This document shows, piece by piece, positions 24,743-34,140 of a DNA stretch of 64,000 nt (positions are counted from its first letter, which is position 1; every line of letters begins with the position of its first letter). This DNA is from JAMDEO01 sp963775295. Its GTDB lineage: Bacteria > Actinomycetota > Thermoleophilia > RBG-16-64-13. Under the pieces are notes generated by a model. That model worked only from the letters and a program-made list of their open reading frames with translations, searched no databases and had not been told where the DNA came from. The stretch lies in contig CAVZIK010000006.1 in assembly GCA_963775295.1 (NCBI GenBank), forward strand, positions 2,728,001-2,792,000, in the 5' to 3' direction. The translations under genes were made by a program, and so were the position numbers.

Positions 24743-27420
24743 TTTTGCGCTCCCTCTACCGCAGGCATCTCTTCTCCCACCCGTTCCCGGTACTGTCGAC
24801 GCACCTCTTGGAGGATGGCCTCGGCAGCCGTCAGTTTCCCCCGTTCCTCGGCAACTACCGCCTCCGGCGCCTTCGCCAGGAAGCCCGGATTTCCCAGTTT
24901 GGCCCCAGCCTTATGTTGCTCCACGTGAGCCTTCTTGGCCTTGGAGAGCAGACGTTCCCGTTCTCGCTCCACATCGACCAGACCTTCGAGATCGAGTAGT
25001 GCCTTCACCCCGGGCCCTTCGACGGTGGCGTAGCGACCCGCGGGAGCCTCTGTCCCCGAAAGCACCCCGCCCAGCCGACAACCCGTGAGCTGGCGGAAGG
25101 GCCCGACAAGACCCGTGAGACCCAAGGCGGCTCCGGGTTCCAGCTCCGCCAGCGTGACCTCACCCACGACATCCCGAGCCAATCCCAGCTCTTCCCGCGC
25201 GGAACGAAGGCCACTCACGATCGTGGTAAAGACCTCCATGGCCCTCTCCGCGGCAGGATCTAACAGCGATTGGTCGGCCTCGGGAAATGAGGCGTCAAAC
25301 AGACTGGCCGGTCTATCGCCGTGGGCGCCCTGGGGAAGGTATCCGTAGATCTCCTCGGTGATGAAGGGCATGACCGGATGCAGAAGAGTCATGACGTGCT
25401 CCAGCAGGACTAGGAGATTGCCTCCAACCGCCAGCCGCTCGGCCCGGTCTTCGCTGTAGAGGCGGGTCTTCACTACTTCCAAGTACCAGTCGCAAACCTC
25501 GTTCCAAACGAAGCGGTAAAGGAGACGGGCGACATCGTCGAACTCGTAGCTCTCGTACAGCCTGCTAACCTCTTCGGTGACGGCCGCCAATCGGCTGAAG
25601 ATCCAGCGATCGGCTAGAGTCTCCAGCTTTACTTCAGCCTTCGCGTCCGGGTCAGCGCCTTGAAGGATCAGACGCGACGCGTTCCAGATCTTGTTCGCAA
25701 AGTTCCGTCCCATCTCGATGCGCTCAGCGCTGAAGCGGACATCCTGGACCGAACTCATGTAGGCGAGCCCGAACCGTGTGGCGTCGGTACCGTATTCCGC
25801 GATGAGCTCCAAGGGATCCACCCCGGTTCCCAGGCTCTTGCTCATACGCCGCCCGTCGGCGGCCAGAACCGTGGGATGAATGATGACGTCGGAGAACGGC
25901 ACATCGCCCATGAATTCGAGGCCCATCATGATCATCCGCGCGACCCACAGATAGATTATGTCGCGGGCGGTCGAGAGCACCGACGTGGGATAGAAGGCGC
26001 GCAGTCGCTCGCTGTCCTCGGGCCAGCCCAGTGTGGCGAAGGGCCACAGCTGCGAGCTGAACCAGGTGTCGAGAACGTCTTCCTCGTGGCGAAGAGGACC
26101 CCCGCATTTGTCACATTTGGCAGGTTCGGTTTCGGCGACCATGACGCGATCGCAGGCCTGGCAGAAGTACGCGGGAATGCGATGTCCCCACCAGAGCTGG
26201 CGGCTAACGCACCAAGGCCGGATCTTCGACATCCAGTCGAGGTACACCTCTCCCCAACGCCCCGGCACGAACCGCACCCGGCCGTCCTCAACCGCCGCGA
26301 TAGCCGGCTGCACGAGACGTTTCATGTCCATGAACCACTGCAGCGACAACAGGGGCTCTATAGTGGTACCGCAGCGGTAGCACGTGCTGACGGCGTGAGC
26401 GTAATCCTCGTCCTTTTCGAACAACTCCAGTTCCTTGAGCCGTTCGATGACCGCCGCCCGCGCTTCCAGGGCGGTGAGCCCCTCGAACTCACCGGCTTCG
26501 GCCGTCATGCGTCCGTCTACTCCGATGACCGAGACGCTCGGCAGGTCGTGCCGCATGCCGATCTCCCAGTCGTCGGGATCGTGCCCGGGTGTGATCTTGA
26601 GAGCACCGGTCCCGAAGTCGATGTCCACGTGCTCGTCTGCTATGACCGGCACTTCCCGGCCCACCAGCGGTACCACCGCGTAGCCGCCGACGAAGCGGCC
26701 GTAGCGCGGGTCTTTCGGGTTCACGGCGACGGCAGTGTCGCCCAGGATCGTCTCGGGCCTGGTGGTGGCCACGGTGAGCGTCTCATTCGACCCGGCGATA
26801 GGGTATTTCACATAGTAGAGCTTGGAGTCCCTGTCCTCGTGCTCGACCTCGAGGTCGGAGATGGCGGAACCGCAACGGACGCACCAGTTGACCAGATAGA
26901 CGTCGCGGTATATGTCACCCTTTTCGTACAGGGCCACGAAGACTTTGGCCACCGCCTTCTGGTACTCCTCGTCCATGGTGAAGCGCTCGGACTCGTAATC
27001 GCACGCGCAGCCGAGCCGCTTGAGCTGATGAATGATGGTCGACCCATACTCGCGCCGCCACTCCCACACCCGCTTCTCGAAAGCCTCGCGCCCGATGTCC
27101 TCCTTGCGCAGCCCCTCTTCGGCGAGTTGCCCCTCAACCTTATTCTGCGTGGCGATGCCCGCATGGTCTGTACCCACTATCCACAGGGTGTTGTAGCCGC
27201 GCAGGTGGTGGTAGCGGATGAGGATGTCCTGGATGGTGTCGTTGAGGGCGTGTCCCATATGCAGGTTGCCGGTCACGTTAGGCGGGGGGATGGCGACGAC
27301 AAATGACGGGCGCGCGTCATCCGGGGCGGAATGAAAGGCCGAGCGATCAAGCCAGCGCTGCATCAGCCGGTCTTCAACCTCGTGAGGCGCATAGCGCGCG
27401 GCCATCGTCAGTTCTGCCAA
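24739..27420 (-). CDS. valS: Valyl-tRNA synthetase
   Basis: Class I synthetase, 893 residues. The HIGH motif is HMGH at 54-57 (PPNVTGNLHMGHAL) and the KMSKS loop is RRMSKSLGTG. Editing domain CP1 lies between them. Three extra Cys clusters (CVRCG, CYRCG, CQAC with CDKC) suggest structural zinc. A C-terminal coiled coil (DLEGLVDVERERERL) contacts tRNA. The start is a TTG overlapping the end of lon, or the ATG at 27405. There is no space for a T-box leader. Confidence 0.96.
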   Translation of the reverse strand: MAELTMAARYAPHEVEDRLMQRWLDRSAFHSAPDDARPSFVVAIPPPNVTGNLHMGHALNDTIQDILIRYHHLRGYNTLWIVGTDHAGIATQNKVEGQLAEEGLRKEDIGREAFEKRVWEWRREYGSTIIHQLKRLGCACDYESERFTMDEEYQKAVAKVFVALYEKGDIYRDVYLVNWCVRCGSAISDLEVEHEDRDSKLYYVKYPIAGSNETLTVATTRPETILGDTAVAVNPKDPRYGRFVGGYAVVPLVGREVPVIADEHVDIDFGTGALKITPGHDPDDWEIGMRHDLPSVSVIGVDGRMTAEAGEFEGLTALEARAAVIERLKELELFEKDEDYAHAVSTCYRCGTTIEPLLSLQWFMDMKRLVQPAIAAVEDGRVRFVPGRWGEVYLDWMSKIRPWCVSRQLWWGHRIPAYFCQACDRVMVAETEPAKCDKCGGPLRHEEDVLDTWFSSQLWPFATLGWPEDSERLRAFYPTSVLSTARDIIYLWVARMIMMGLEFMGDVPFSDVIIHPTVLAADGRRMSKSLGTGVDPLELIAEYGTDATRFGLAYMSSVQDVRFSAERIEMGRNFANKIWNASRLILQGADPDAKAEVKLETLADRWIFSRLAAVTEEVSRLYESYEFDDVARLLYRFVWNEVCDWYLEVVKTRLYSEDRAERLAVGGNLLVLLEHVMTLLHPVMPFITEEIYGYLPQGAHGDRPASLFDASFPEADQSLLDPAAERAMEVFTTIVSGLRSAREELGLARDVVGEVTLAELEPGAALGLTGLVGPFRQLTGCRLGGVLSGTEAPAGRYATVEGPGVKALLDLEGLVDVERERERLLSKAKKAHVEQHKAGAKLGNPGFLAKAPEAVVAEERGKLTAAEAILQEVRRQYRERVGEEMPAVEGAQK

Positions 27421-30026
27421 GACGGATCATCCCCTTCCGGCTCCCCGCTCGCCAAGAAGGCATACGGAAGCACCTCGACGAAGTTGTCCACGTACACGAT
27501 ATTCACACCCTTCTTCAGCTCCGCGGGAAGTTCCTGGACCTCCGGCTTCACAGCGGAAGGGAGCACGACCGTCTCCACACCTTCGCGGAGGGCGGCCAGC
27601 AACTTCTCCTTCAGACCCCCTACCGGCAGTACTTGACCGGTCAGCGTGATCTCGCCGGACAGGGCGACCTTCGGAAGCACCGGGGCGTGAACCAGAGCCG
27701 ACAGCAGCGCGGTAGCCACCGCGATACCGGCCGAAGGTCCCTCCTTGGGGACGGCGCCTTCGGGGAAGTGCATGCGCACCTCGAGCGCCGACAGTAGTTC
27801 GTGATCAGACGGTAGCGAACAAGCGGGCTCAGAGCTGTGGCCCGACTCGCCGTTACCGTCTTCCGGCCTGAACGCGGCCTCGCGCAGGCCCGCCTCCATG
27901 TCGCGGGCCTCTCGGGCGCCCTCGCCGGCTTCGCGGGCCGGGCCCATGCCACCAGCTCGCTCGACCCCGTGGAGAGACGGACCTGAATCGTCTCCACTAT
28001 CCGGCGGCTGGTAGTTGTCGAGCAGGTACGCCCGTCCCGGAGACTCGGCCCAGAGTTGCGCCAGGACGGGGTCGCGGACGAGGGACGTCTTCAGATAGCC
28101 CCAAGCTGCCGTCACGCTTTCCTGCATGATCTCGCCCAACTGGCCGGTGAGATGGAAATCCCCCTTCCCCGGGGTAACGACACACTCGATCCGCAGGACG
28201 TCTCCCCCAGCCCCCGTGTAGGCCAGCCCGAGGCTGATGCCAACCTGGGGCTCCGTGCCCAAGCGCGCGGCAAGGAAGGGTGCCGGTCCGATCAACCGGG
28301 AAAGTCCCCGAGGTCCGACGCCGCGCGGCAGTGCCTTGCCTTCCACCTTCAGCCTGGCAAGGCGTCTGTAGACTTTGCCTATAAGCCGGGCAAGCTCGCG
28401 CACGCCGGCTTCCCTGGTGTAGTCGCGGATGAGATGTCTGAGAGCCGCGGGCGTGAAGACATCCCCCAACTCGGCGAGGCCGCTCTCGCCTGCGATTTTC
28501 GGCACCAAGTGCCTCTTGGCGATCTCGGCCTTTTCTCTATCCGTGTAGCCGGGGAGACGTATGATCTCCAAGCGGTCGTGCAGGGTTTCGGGTATGTCCT
28601 CTTCGTAATTGGCCGTGGCGATGAAGAATATGTGCGAGAGGTCGTACTCGAGTTCGAGATAGTTGTCGCGGAACGTCCGGTTCTGGACCGGGTCGAGCAC
28701 CTCCATGAGAGCCGCGGCGGGGTCGCCGCGCCAGTCGGACTCCATCTTATCCATCTCGTCCAGGACTATGACCGGATCGTCCACTCCCGCCCGTTTCAGG
28801 GCGTCGATGATCCTCCCCGGCATGGCGCCCACGTACGTGCGACGATGGCCCCGGATCTCGCCCTCGTCACGGACCCCACCCAGGCTGATGCGCTGCAACG
28901 GCCGCTCCAAGCCTTTGGCCGTGGCCATGGCCACCGAGGTCTTGCCCACACCAGGAGGCCCAACCAAGCAGAGGATGGCGTTGGGCGGCGTCCCGCCCCG
29001 GAGCGACGCCACCGCTAGATATTCGATGATCCTGTCCTTGACGTTCTTGAGGCCGTAGTGCGTATCATCCAGCACCCGGGCAACGGCGGCGACATCGGGA
29101 ATCTCGGAGCCGGACTTCGTCCCCCAGGGAAGTCCCAGGGCGATGTCGAGGTAAGTCTTGGCCACGGCCACCTCTGCGGAGAGTGGCGGCAAATCGGCGA
29201 GGCGCTTGATTTCTTTGGCAAGCGTGGTAGCGGCCGTTTCCGGTAGCTTCTTCTCCTCCAACATCTTCATGTAGGAGCCCCGCTCGTTCTCTTCTTCGCC
29301 TTCTTCACCCAGTTCTTCCTGCAAGACCTTCAAGCGCTCGTGGAGAAACACCCTTCGCTGCTGCCGCTCGAAGCTGTCGTGCACCCGCTCGGCGATCTCG
29401 TTTTCCAGGGCGATGAATTCGTTTTCCTGGATGAGTGTTTCCAGTAGAAGCAGCAGACGCTTCTCGGCGTCGTCCCCTTCGAGGAGTTCCTGTTTACGAT
29501 CGGGCCCGATCATGAGGTTGGCGGCGACGATGTCCACCATCTTCTCCGGCTCGATAACCGTCTCGAGAGCGGTTTCGGCCTCCTCCGGGAGCTGGGGGCT
29601 TTGGCCCACGTAACTTGCGAACTCGCGAGACACGGAATCCATCAGCGCCCGTGGACGAGGCTTGTTCACCCGCGTCTTGCTCTTGAGGGGGTGAGCATGG
29701 ACGACGAACAACGGCTGAGTGGAGACGAAGTCATCGATGACCACTCGCTGCCGTCCCTCGATCAAGGCTTTGATGGTGCCGTCGGAGAGACGTGAGAACT
29801 GCACCACCTTTGCCAGCGTGCCCACTCCGTGGATGTCGGCTGCGTCTGGGTCGTCGACGACCGCCGACTTCTGCGCGGCCATTACCAACATCTCGCCCGA
29901 AAGATACGCCTGCTCCAGGGCGCGGACGCCCTTGTCGCGCTCCACGAAGATGGGAGCCAGCATTCCGGGAAAGAGCACGAGATCCCGCGTGGCCAGGAGC
30001 GGGGACGTCGCCTGAATCTCAGCCAT
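27408..30026 (-). CDS. lon: ATP-dependent protease Lon with an insertion in the protease domain
   Basis: 872 residues from the ATG at 30026 (GGGG seven bases upstream). The N-terminal substrate domain, AAA+ module (Walker A GPPGVGKT at about 356-363, Walker B IVLDEMDK at about 420) and protease domain are intact. The catalytic dyad is Ser765 (KEGPSAGI) and Lys808 (GGLKEKL). Between AYLLDNY and the LEVRMHFPEG strand there is a hydrophilic, Gly/Glu/Arg-rich segment of about 70 residues where other Lon proteins have fewer than 20. It is clustered with clpX, clpP and tig. Confidence 0.95.
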   Translation of the reverse strand: MAEIQATSPLLATRDLVLFPGMLAPIFVERDKGVRALEQAYLSGEMLVMAAQKSAVVDDPDAADIHGVGTLAKVVQFSRLSDGTIKALIEGRQRVVIDDFVSTQPLFVVHAHPLKSKTRVNKPRPRALMDSVSREFASYVGQSPQLPEEAETALETVIEPEKMVDIVAANLMIGPDRKQELLEGDDAEKRLLLLLETLIQENEFIALENEIAERVHDSFERQQRRVFLHERLKVLQEELGEEGEEENERGSYMKMLEEKKLPETAATTLAKEIKRLADLPPLSAEVAVAKTYLDIALGLPWGTKSGSEIPDVAAVARVLDDTHYGLKNVKDRIIEYLAVASLRGGTPPNAILCLVGPPGVGKTSVAMATAKGLERPLQRISLGGVRDEGEIRGHRRTYVGAMPGRIIDALKRAGVDDPVIVLDEMDKMESDWRGDPAAALMEVLDPVQNRTFRDNYLELEYDLSHIFFIATANYEEDIPETLHDRLEIIRLPGYTDREKAEIAKRHLVPKIAGESGLAELGDVFTPAALRHLIRDYTREAGVRELARLIGKVYRRLARLKVEGKALPRGVGPRGLSRLIGPAPFLAARLGTEPQVGISLGLAYTGAGGDVLRIECVVTPGKGDFHLTGQLGEIMQESVTAAWGYLKTSLVRDPVLAQLWAESPGRAYLLDNYQPPDSGDDSGPSLHGVERAGGMGPAREAGEGAREARDMEAGLREAAFRPEDGNGESGHSSEPACSLPSDHELLSALEVRMHFPEGAVPKEGPSAGIAVATALLSALVHAPVLPKVALSGEITLTGQVLPVGGLKEKLLAALREGVETVVLPSAVKPEVQELPAELKKGVNIVYVDNFVEVLPYAFLASGEPEGDDPSWQN

Positions 30027-30061
30027 CAAATTACCCCGCCTTCATTTTTTGTAACGAGTTC

Positions 30062-31333
30062 CTACGCAGATTCTTGGTCCAGCTCGAGATCCTCGCGCGC
30101 GGTGCTCGTGACCAGAGTGGGGTCGATCTTCTTCTCGATGACTTCCCGCGTCACGACGCATTTGGTCACGTCGCGCCTGCTGGGCAGTTCGAACATCACG
30201 TTGATGAGGGCGGACTCGATGATGGACCGCAACCCGCGGGCGCCCGTGTCAAGCTTGAGGGCCTGTTCCGCGATGGCATCGAGTGCTTCTTTGGCGAAGA
30301 TGAGATCTACCCCGTCGTAGCCGAAGAACTTGTGGTATTGCTTGCTGAGAGCGTTCTTGGGCTCGGTCAAGATGGCAACGAGGTCTTCCTTGCGCAGCTG
30401 GCGCACATTGCAGATCACCGGCAGACGCCCGATGAACTCAGGGATCAGCCCAAACTCCAGAAGATCCTCCGGCAGCACGTCACCGAACAATTGTCCCAGA
30501 TCCCGCTGCGCCCGGCTCTCGATTGCGGCGCCGAAGCCGACGCCCTTCCTGCCGACGCGCCGATCGATGATCTTTTCCAGTCCGGCGAAGGCACCCCCGC
30601 AGATGAAGAGGATGTTCGTGGTGTCTATGGTCAGGAATTCCTGATGGGGATGCTTACGCCCTCCTTGCGGAGGCACGCTGGCGGTGGTCCCCTCAAGGAT
30701 CTTCAACAACGCCTGCTGGACACCCTCGCCCGAGACGTCCCGGGTGATCGAAGGGTTATCCGACTTGCGCGCGATCTTGTCGACCTCATCGATGTATATG
30801 ATCCCTGTCTCGGCCTTCTTCACGTCGAAGTCAGCGGCCTGGATGAGCTTGAGGAGAATGTTCTCCACGTCCTCGCCCACGTACCCGGCCTCGGTCAAGG
30901 CAGTTGCGTCGGCGATGGCAAAGGGCACGTTCAGGATGCGGGCTAATGTCTGAGCCAAAAGCGTTTTGCCGCAGCCCGTGGGCCCAAGCAGGAGGATGTT
31001 GGATTTTTGTAGTTCGACATCGCTGTCGTCGGCCGAGGTCATATGCACGCGCTTGTAGTGGTTGTAAACAGCCACGGCCAGGGCGCGCTTCGCCTCCTCT
31101 TGCCCGATCACGTAATCGGAGAGAATGGCGTAGATCTCCTTGGGCTTCGGTAGATTGTCCAGATCGAGAGCCGCCGGAGTGGCAAGCTCCTCGTCGATGA
31201 TCTCGTTGCAGAGATCGATACACTCATCGCAAATGTATACCCCCGGCCCCGCGATGAGCTTCTTGACCTGACGTTGGCTCTTACCGCAGAAGCTGCAAAG
31301 CAGCTGCTCGGAACCTCCCGGCGACTTAGGCAC
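30062..31333 (-). CDS. clpX: ClpX, ATPase subunit of the ClpXP protease
   Basis: 423 residues from a GTG. The N-terminal zinc-binding domain has C13, C16, C35 and C38. Walker A GPTGCGKT is at 117-124, and the pore and IGF-type loops lie in the usual positions. It unfolds tagged proteins, including tmRNA-tagged ones, and feeds them to ClpP. It follows clpP by 11 bp and precedes lon. Confidence 0.96.
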   Translation of the reverse strand: MPKSPGGSEQLLCSFCGKSQRQVKKLIAGPGVYICDECIDLCNEIIDEELATPAALDLDNLPKPKEIYAILSDYVIGQEEAKRALAVAVYNHYKRVHMTSADDSDVELQKSNILLLGPTGCGKTLLAQTLARILNVPFAIADATALTEAGYVGEDVENILLKLIQAADFDVKKAETGIIYIDEVDKIARKSDNPSITRDVSGEGVQQALLKILEGTTASVPPQGGRKHPHQEFLTIDTTNILFICGGAFAGLEKIIDRRVGRKGVGFGAAIESRAQRDLGQLFGDVLPEDLLEFGLIPEFIGRLPVICNVRQLRKEDLVAILTEPKNALSKQYHKFFGYDGVDLIFAKEALDAIAEQALKLDTGARGLRSIIESALINVMFELPSRRDVTKCVVTREVIEKKIDPTLVTSTAREDLELDQESA

Positions 31334-31344
31334 CAGTCGACCCC

Positions 31345-31929
31345 CTACCTGTGTTCGAGAATCTTATCGATGACCCCGTACGTGAGGGCCTCCTCGGCCG
31401 TCATGAAGTAGTCACGCTCGGTATCGGCCGAGATCTTCTCCAGGTCCTGCCCCGTCTCCAAGGCGAGGATCTCATCCAGCCGCTTCCGAAGGCTGAGCGC
31501 CTCGCGGGCGTGGATCTCGATATCCGTAGCCGGCCCTTCGAACCCTCCCGACACCTGATGAATCAGTATCTTCGAATTCGGGAGAGCGTAGCGTTTACCT
31601 CTTGCACCGCCGGCGAGGAGCAGAGCCCCCATGGACATGGCAATACCCACGCAGATGGTGGATACGTCGGGTTTGATGAATTGCATGGTGTCGTAAATCG
31701 CAAGGCCCGCGTAGACGTTGCCTCCGGGGCTGTTCACGTATAGCGAGATGTCTTTGTCGGGATCCTCGGACTCCAGGTGCAGGAGCTGCGCGACCACCAG
31801 ATTCGCCACCTGATCGTTTACGGGCATCCCCAGAAAGATGATGCGCTCGTTCAGCAGGCGCGAATAGATGTCGAACGCCCGCTCGCCGCGGCTGGTCTGT
31901 TCGACCACCATAGGGATAAGTGGACTCAC
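31345..31929 (-). CDS. clpP: ClpP, proteolytic subunit
   Basis: 194 residues, serine peptidase that forms a 14-mer chamber. The catalytic triad is visible as Ser99 (AMSMGALLL), His124 (ILIHQ) and Asp173 (ERDYFM). GTG start with AAAGGA upstream. Only one clpP copy is seen in this window, whereas many Actinobacteriota have two tandem copies. Confidence 0.96.
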   Translation of the reverse strand: MSPLIPMVVEQTSRGERAFDIYSRLLNERIIFLGMPVNDQVANLVVAQLLHLESEDPDKDISLYVNSPGGNVYAGLAIYDTMQFIKPDVSTICVGIAMSMGALLLAGGARGKRYALPNSKILIHQVSGGFEGPATDIEIHAREALSLRKRLDEILALETGQDLEKISADTERDYFMTAEEALTYGVIDKILEHR

Positions 31930-31952
31930 GACGCCGTCCTTTCTACTTGAGC

Positions 31953-33470
31953 CTAGGCTTCTTCTCCGACGGTCTTCTCTGTATCCGCGGCGGTGCCGGT
32001 CGCGGATTCGACGACTTGGGTCTCGGTCGCAGATTCCGCCGCCACAGCCTCCTCGGCAGCAGGCTCGGCGGCCTGCGCGGTGGACTCGGAGCCCTTCACG
32101 ACGGGCTCCGCGGCTTTCGCCTTGCTTGCCTTCGGTTTCTTCGCGGGCCCGGGCTCAGTCTCCTTGACCGGCGGTTCTACCGCGACGGCGTTAGCCGCGA
32201 CAAAATCGGCCGCCTTGTCACGGAGAAGCTGCCACCTGACTGGTTCCATTCGATTGCTCTTCTGAAGGCTCGCCCTGAGCGCGTCAGCGTCGGTGTGAGC
32301 GGCCGCGGCCATCTGAAGTACGGCGTCCTCAACCTCGGCATCCGTCACCAGCAGGCCCTCAGCCTTCGCAATCGCATCAAGAACCAAACCGGTCTTCACA
32401 TTGCGCGCAGCTTGAGGCTTGAAGTCCGCGATCATCTGCTCGACCGTGATGCCGGTAGCCTCGAGATAGCCCCTGATATCGCCGCCCTGCTGCGCGAGTG
32501 ACTGGGCAAAATCGCTCACCATCTCCTGCGCTTGCTCCAGAACCACGACCTCGGGCAATTCGAGCTGAGCGTTGTCAGCGGCCGCTTGAACCGCCTCGGC
32601 GCGGAAACGCTGCTCCACCTGATAGCTCTTTGCACCCTGGATCTTGCCGCGAATCTCCTGACGCAACTCGAGGAGAGTCGCGAATTCGCTCACTTCGGAC
32701 GCCCAGCTGTCGGTGAGCTTTGGCAGGACCTTCTCTTTGATCTCTTTGACCTTCAGCGTGAAGTCGACAGTCTTTCCCCCAACCCCTTCTCCCCCAAAGT
32801 CCTCGGGCAAAGCCAGTTTGAAAGTGCGCTCCTCGTCGGGCTTCATCCCCAGGGTCTGCACCTCGATGTCGGCGAAGATGCGGCCGGCACCGGTCTCGTA
32901 AAGGAAGTCGTTCGCTTCCAGAGACTCTATCGACGCGCCGTCAAGGCTGGCACGGAAATCGGCGGTGACGAAGTCGCCGCTGTGAACGGGACGGTCCACG
33001 ACAGGCCGCAACTCGGCGAACTCATTACGGAGCCGCTCCACCTGAGCATCGACTTCCTCGTCATTGATGTCCGCCGGTTCTTTGGGAACCTCGAGACTCT
33101 TGTACTCGCCGAGTTCCACCTCGGGCATCACCGTGACGGTGGCAGCGAAAGACAGGGGCTTGCCCAGCTCGGGAACCTCTTCGGCGATGTCGATCTTGGG
33201 TCGCTCAACTGGGTCGAGTTCCAACTCCATGGCCGCCGCGGCGAACCAGCCACCGATGGCGTCCTCCACCGCATCCGTGATAATTGCTTCGTCTCCGAAG
33301 CGCTGCCGCACCATGATCATGGGCGCCTTGCCCGGCCGAAAACCCGGGATACGGACTTCCCGAACCAGTTTCTTCAGCTTGGCGTCGAACGCTTCCTGCA
33401 GCTCATCTCCGGAAACCTCGACGTCTAGCTTGACCGTGTTTCCGTCGCGCTCGCTGAGGGTGGTCTTCAC
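31953..33470 (-). CDS. tig: Trigger factor
   Basis: Ribosome-bound chaperone and peptidyl-prolyl isomerase, 505 residues. The ribosome-docking signature reads GFRPGKAPMIMVRQRFG near residue 43; the PPIase domain spans about residues 160-245 and the helical C-terminal domain about 250-425. The last 75 or so residues are a low-complexity Ala/Glu/Thr/Lys tail, longer than in most trigger factors. GTG start with AAGGA upstream. First protein gene of the tig-clpP-clpX-lon cluster, just downstream of the tRNA array. Confidence 0.95.
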   Translation of the reverse strand: MKTTLSERDGNTVKLDVEVSGDELQEAFDAKLKKLVREVRIPGFRPGKAPMIMVRQRFGDEAIITDAVEDAIGGWFAAAAMELELDPVERPKIDIAEEVPELGKPLSFAATVTVMPEVELGEYKSLEVPKEPADINDEEVDAQVERLRNEFAELRPVVDRPVHSGDFVTADFRASLDGASIESLEANDFLYETGAGRIFADIEVQTLGMKPDEERTFKLALPEDFGGEGVGGKTVDFTLKVKEIKEKVLPKLTDSWASEVSEFATLLELRQEIRGKIQGAKSYQVEQRFRAEAVQAAADNAQLELPEVVVLEQAQEMVSDFAQSLAQQGGDIRGYLEATGITVEQMIADFKPQAARNVKTGLVLDAIAKAEGLLVTDAEVEDAVLQMAAAAHTDADALRASLQKSNRMEPVRWQLLRDKAADFVAANAVAVEPPVKETEPGPAKKPKASKAKAAEPVVKGSESTAQAAEPAAEEAVAAESATETQVVESATGTAADTEKTVGEEA

Positions 33471-33508
33471 ATCTATCCTTTCTTCGCTTGGATCTTGGTG
33501 CAGTCGAA

Positions 33509-33588
33509 TGCGGGTGAGAGGACTCGAACCTCCACGTCAAAGACACATGATCCTAAATCATGCGCGTCTGCCATTCCGCCACACCCGC
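33509..33588 (-). tRNA. tRNA-Leu (anticodon TAG)
   Basis: Cloverleaf on the minus strand: acceptor GCGGGTG pairs with CACCCGC, the anticodon loop is TTTAGGA between CATGA and TCATG, and the T-arm is GAGGTTCGAGTCCTC. A short variable arm is present, as expected for a class II tRNA. CCA is not encoded. Confidence 0.93.
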
Positions 33589-33600
33589 CAACTCCCGAGG

Positions 33601-33674
33601 GGTGAACGACGGGACTTGAACCCGCGACCGCTGGGGCCACAACCCAGTGCTCTACCAACTGAGCTACGTTCACC
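33601..33674 (-). tRNA. tRNA-His (anticodon GTG)
   Basis: Minus-strand cloverleaf with anticodon loop TTGTGGC closed by CTGGG/CCCAG, D-arm AGCTCAGTTGGTAGAGC and T-loop GGTTCAAGTCC. An encoded G at -1 opposite a C discriminator, the hallmark of tRNA-His, is present. Confidence 0.94.
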
Positions 33675-33718
33675 ATACTGACCGATCACTCCTCTGCCCG
33701 GCCCTGCCGGATGGGGAG

Positions 33719-33792
<74 letters not shown>

Positions 33793-33830
33793 ACATTCTT
33801 TACGGCCTCAGTGGCATCGGCCGGCAAAAG

Positions 33831-33903
33831 AGCGGGCGACGGGGTTCGAACCCGCGACATTCAGCTTGGAAGGCTGACGCTCTACCAACTGAGCTACACC
33901 CGC
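33831..33903 (-). tRNA. tRNA-Gly (anticodon TCC)
   Basis: Minus-strand cloverleaf: acceptor GCGGGTG/CGCCCGC with one G-U pair, anticodon loop TTCCAAG closed by CAGC/GCTG, T-arm CGGGTTCGAACCCCG. Confidence 0.94.
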
Positions 33904-33938
33904 CCGTTGTAGCCTGCTGCTCCCATCCGAACCTTTGG

Positions 33939-34012
33939 TCGGGACGAGAGGATTTGAACCTCCGACCCCCTGCTCCCAAAGCAGGTGCGCTACCAGGCTG
34001 CGCCACGTCCCG
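33939..34012 (-). tRNA. tRNA-Pro (anticodon TGG)
   Basis: Minus-strand cloverleaf: acceptor CGGGACG/CGTCCCG, anticodon loop TTTGGGA between CCTGC and GCAGG, T-arm GGAGGTTCAAATCCTCT. First tRNA of the five-gene array in transcription order. Confidence 0.94.
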
Positions 34013-34036
34013 ACAGCCGCATTCCTCTGGCCTCGG

Positions 34037-34049
34037 CCGCGAGAGTATA
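34037..34049 (-). promoter_or_regulatory. Likely -10 element for the tRNA array
   Basis: A TATACT hexamer on the minus strand (34049-34044) lies about 32 bp upstream of tRNA-Pro, a good distance for a short processed leader. No convincing -35 hexamer is seen at the expected spacing, so only the -10 is proposed. Confidence 0.35.
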
Positions 34050-34140
34050 GCGTATCGAGGCAATCCTGGGCCTCTGGGCCGTCTTGGATTACACTGGAGC
34101 CTGTTCCAGGACAGTTCTATATGTGTGAGGAGGGGCGCGA

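Noticed and set aside
25660..27306. 548-codon plus-strand open frame
   Set aside because: Antisense to valS across its whole length; valS has complete HIGH and KMSKS motifs. No ribosome site or domain in the antisense frame.
27405..27430. T-box leader for valS
   Set aside because: valS overlaps the end of lon, leaving no room for a T-box.
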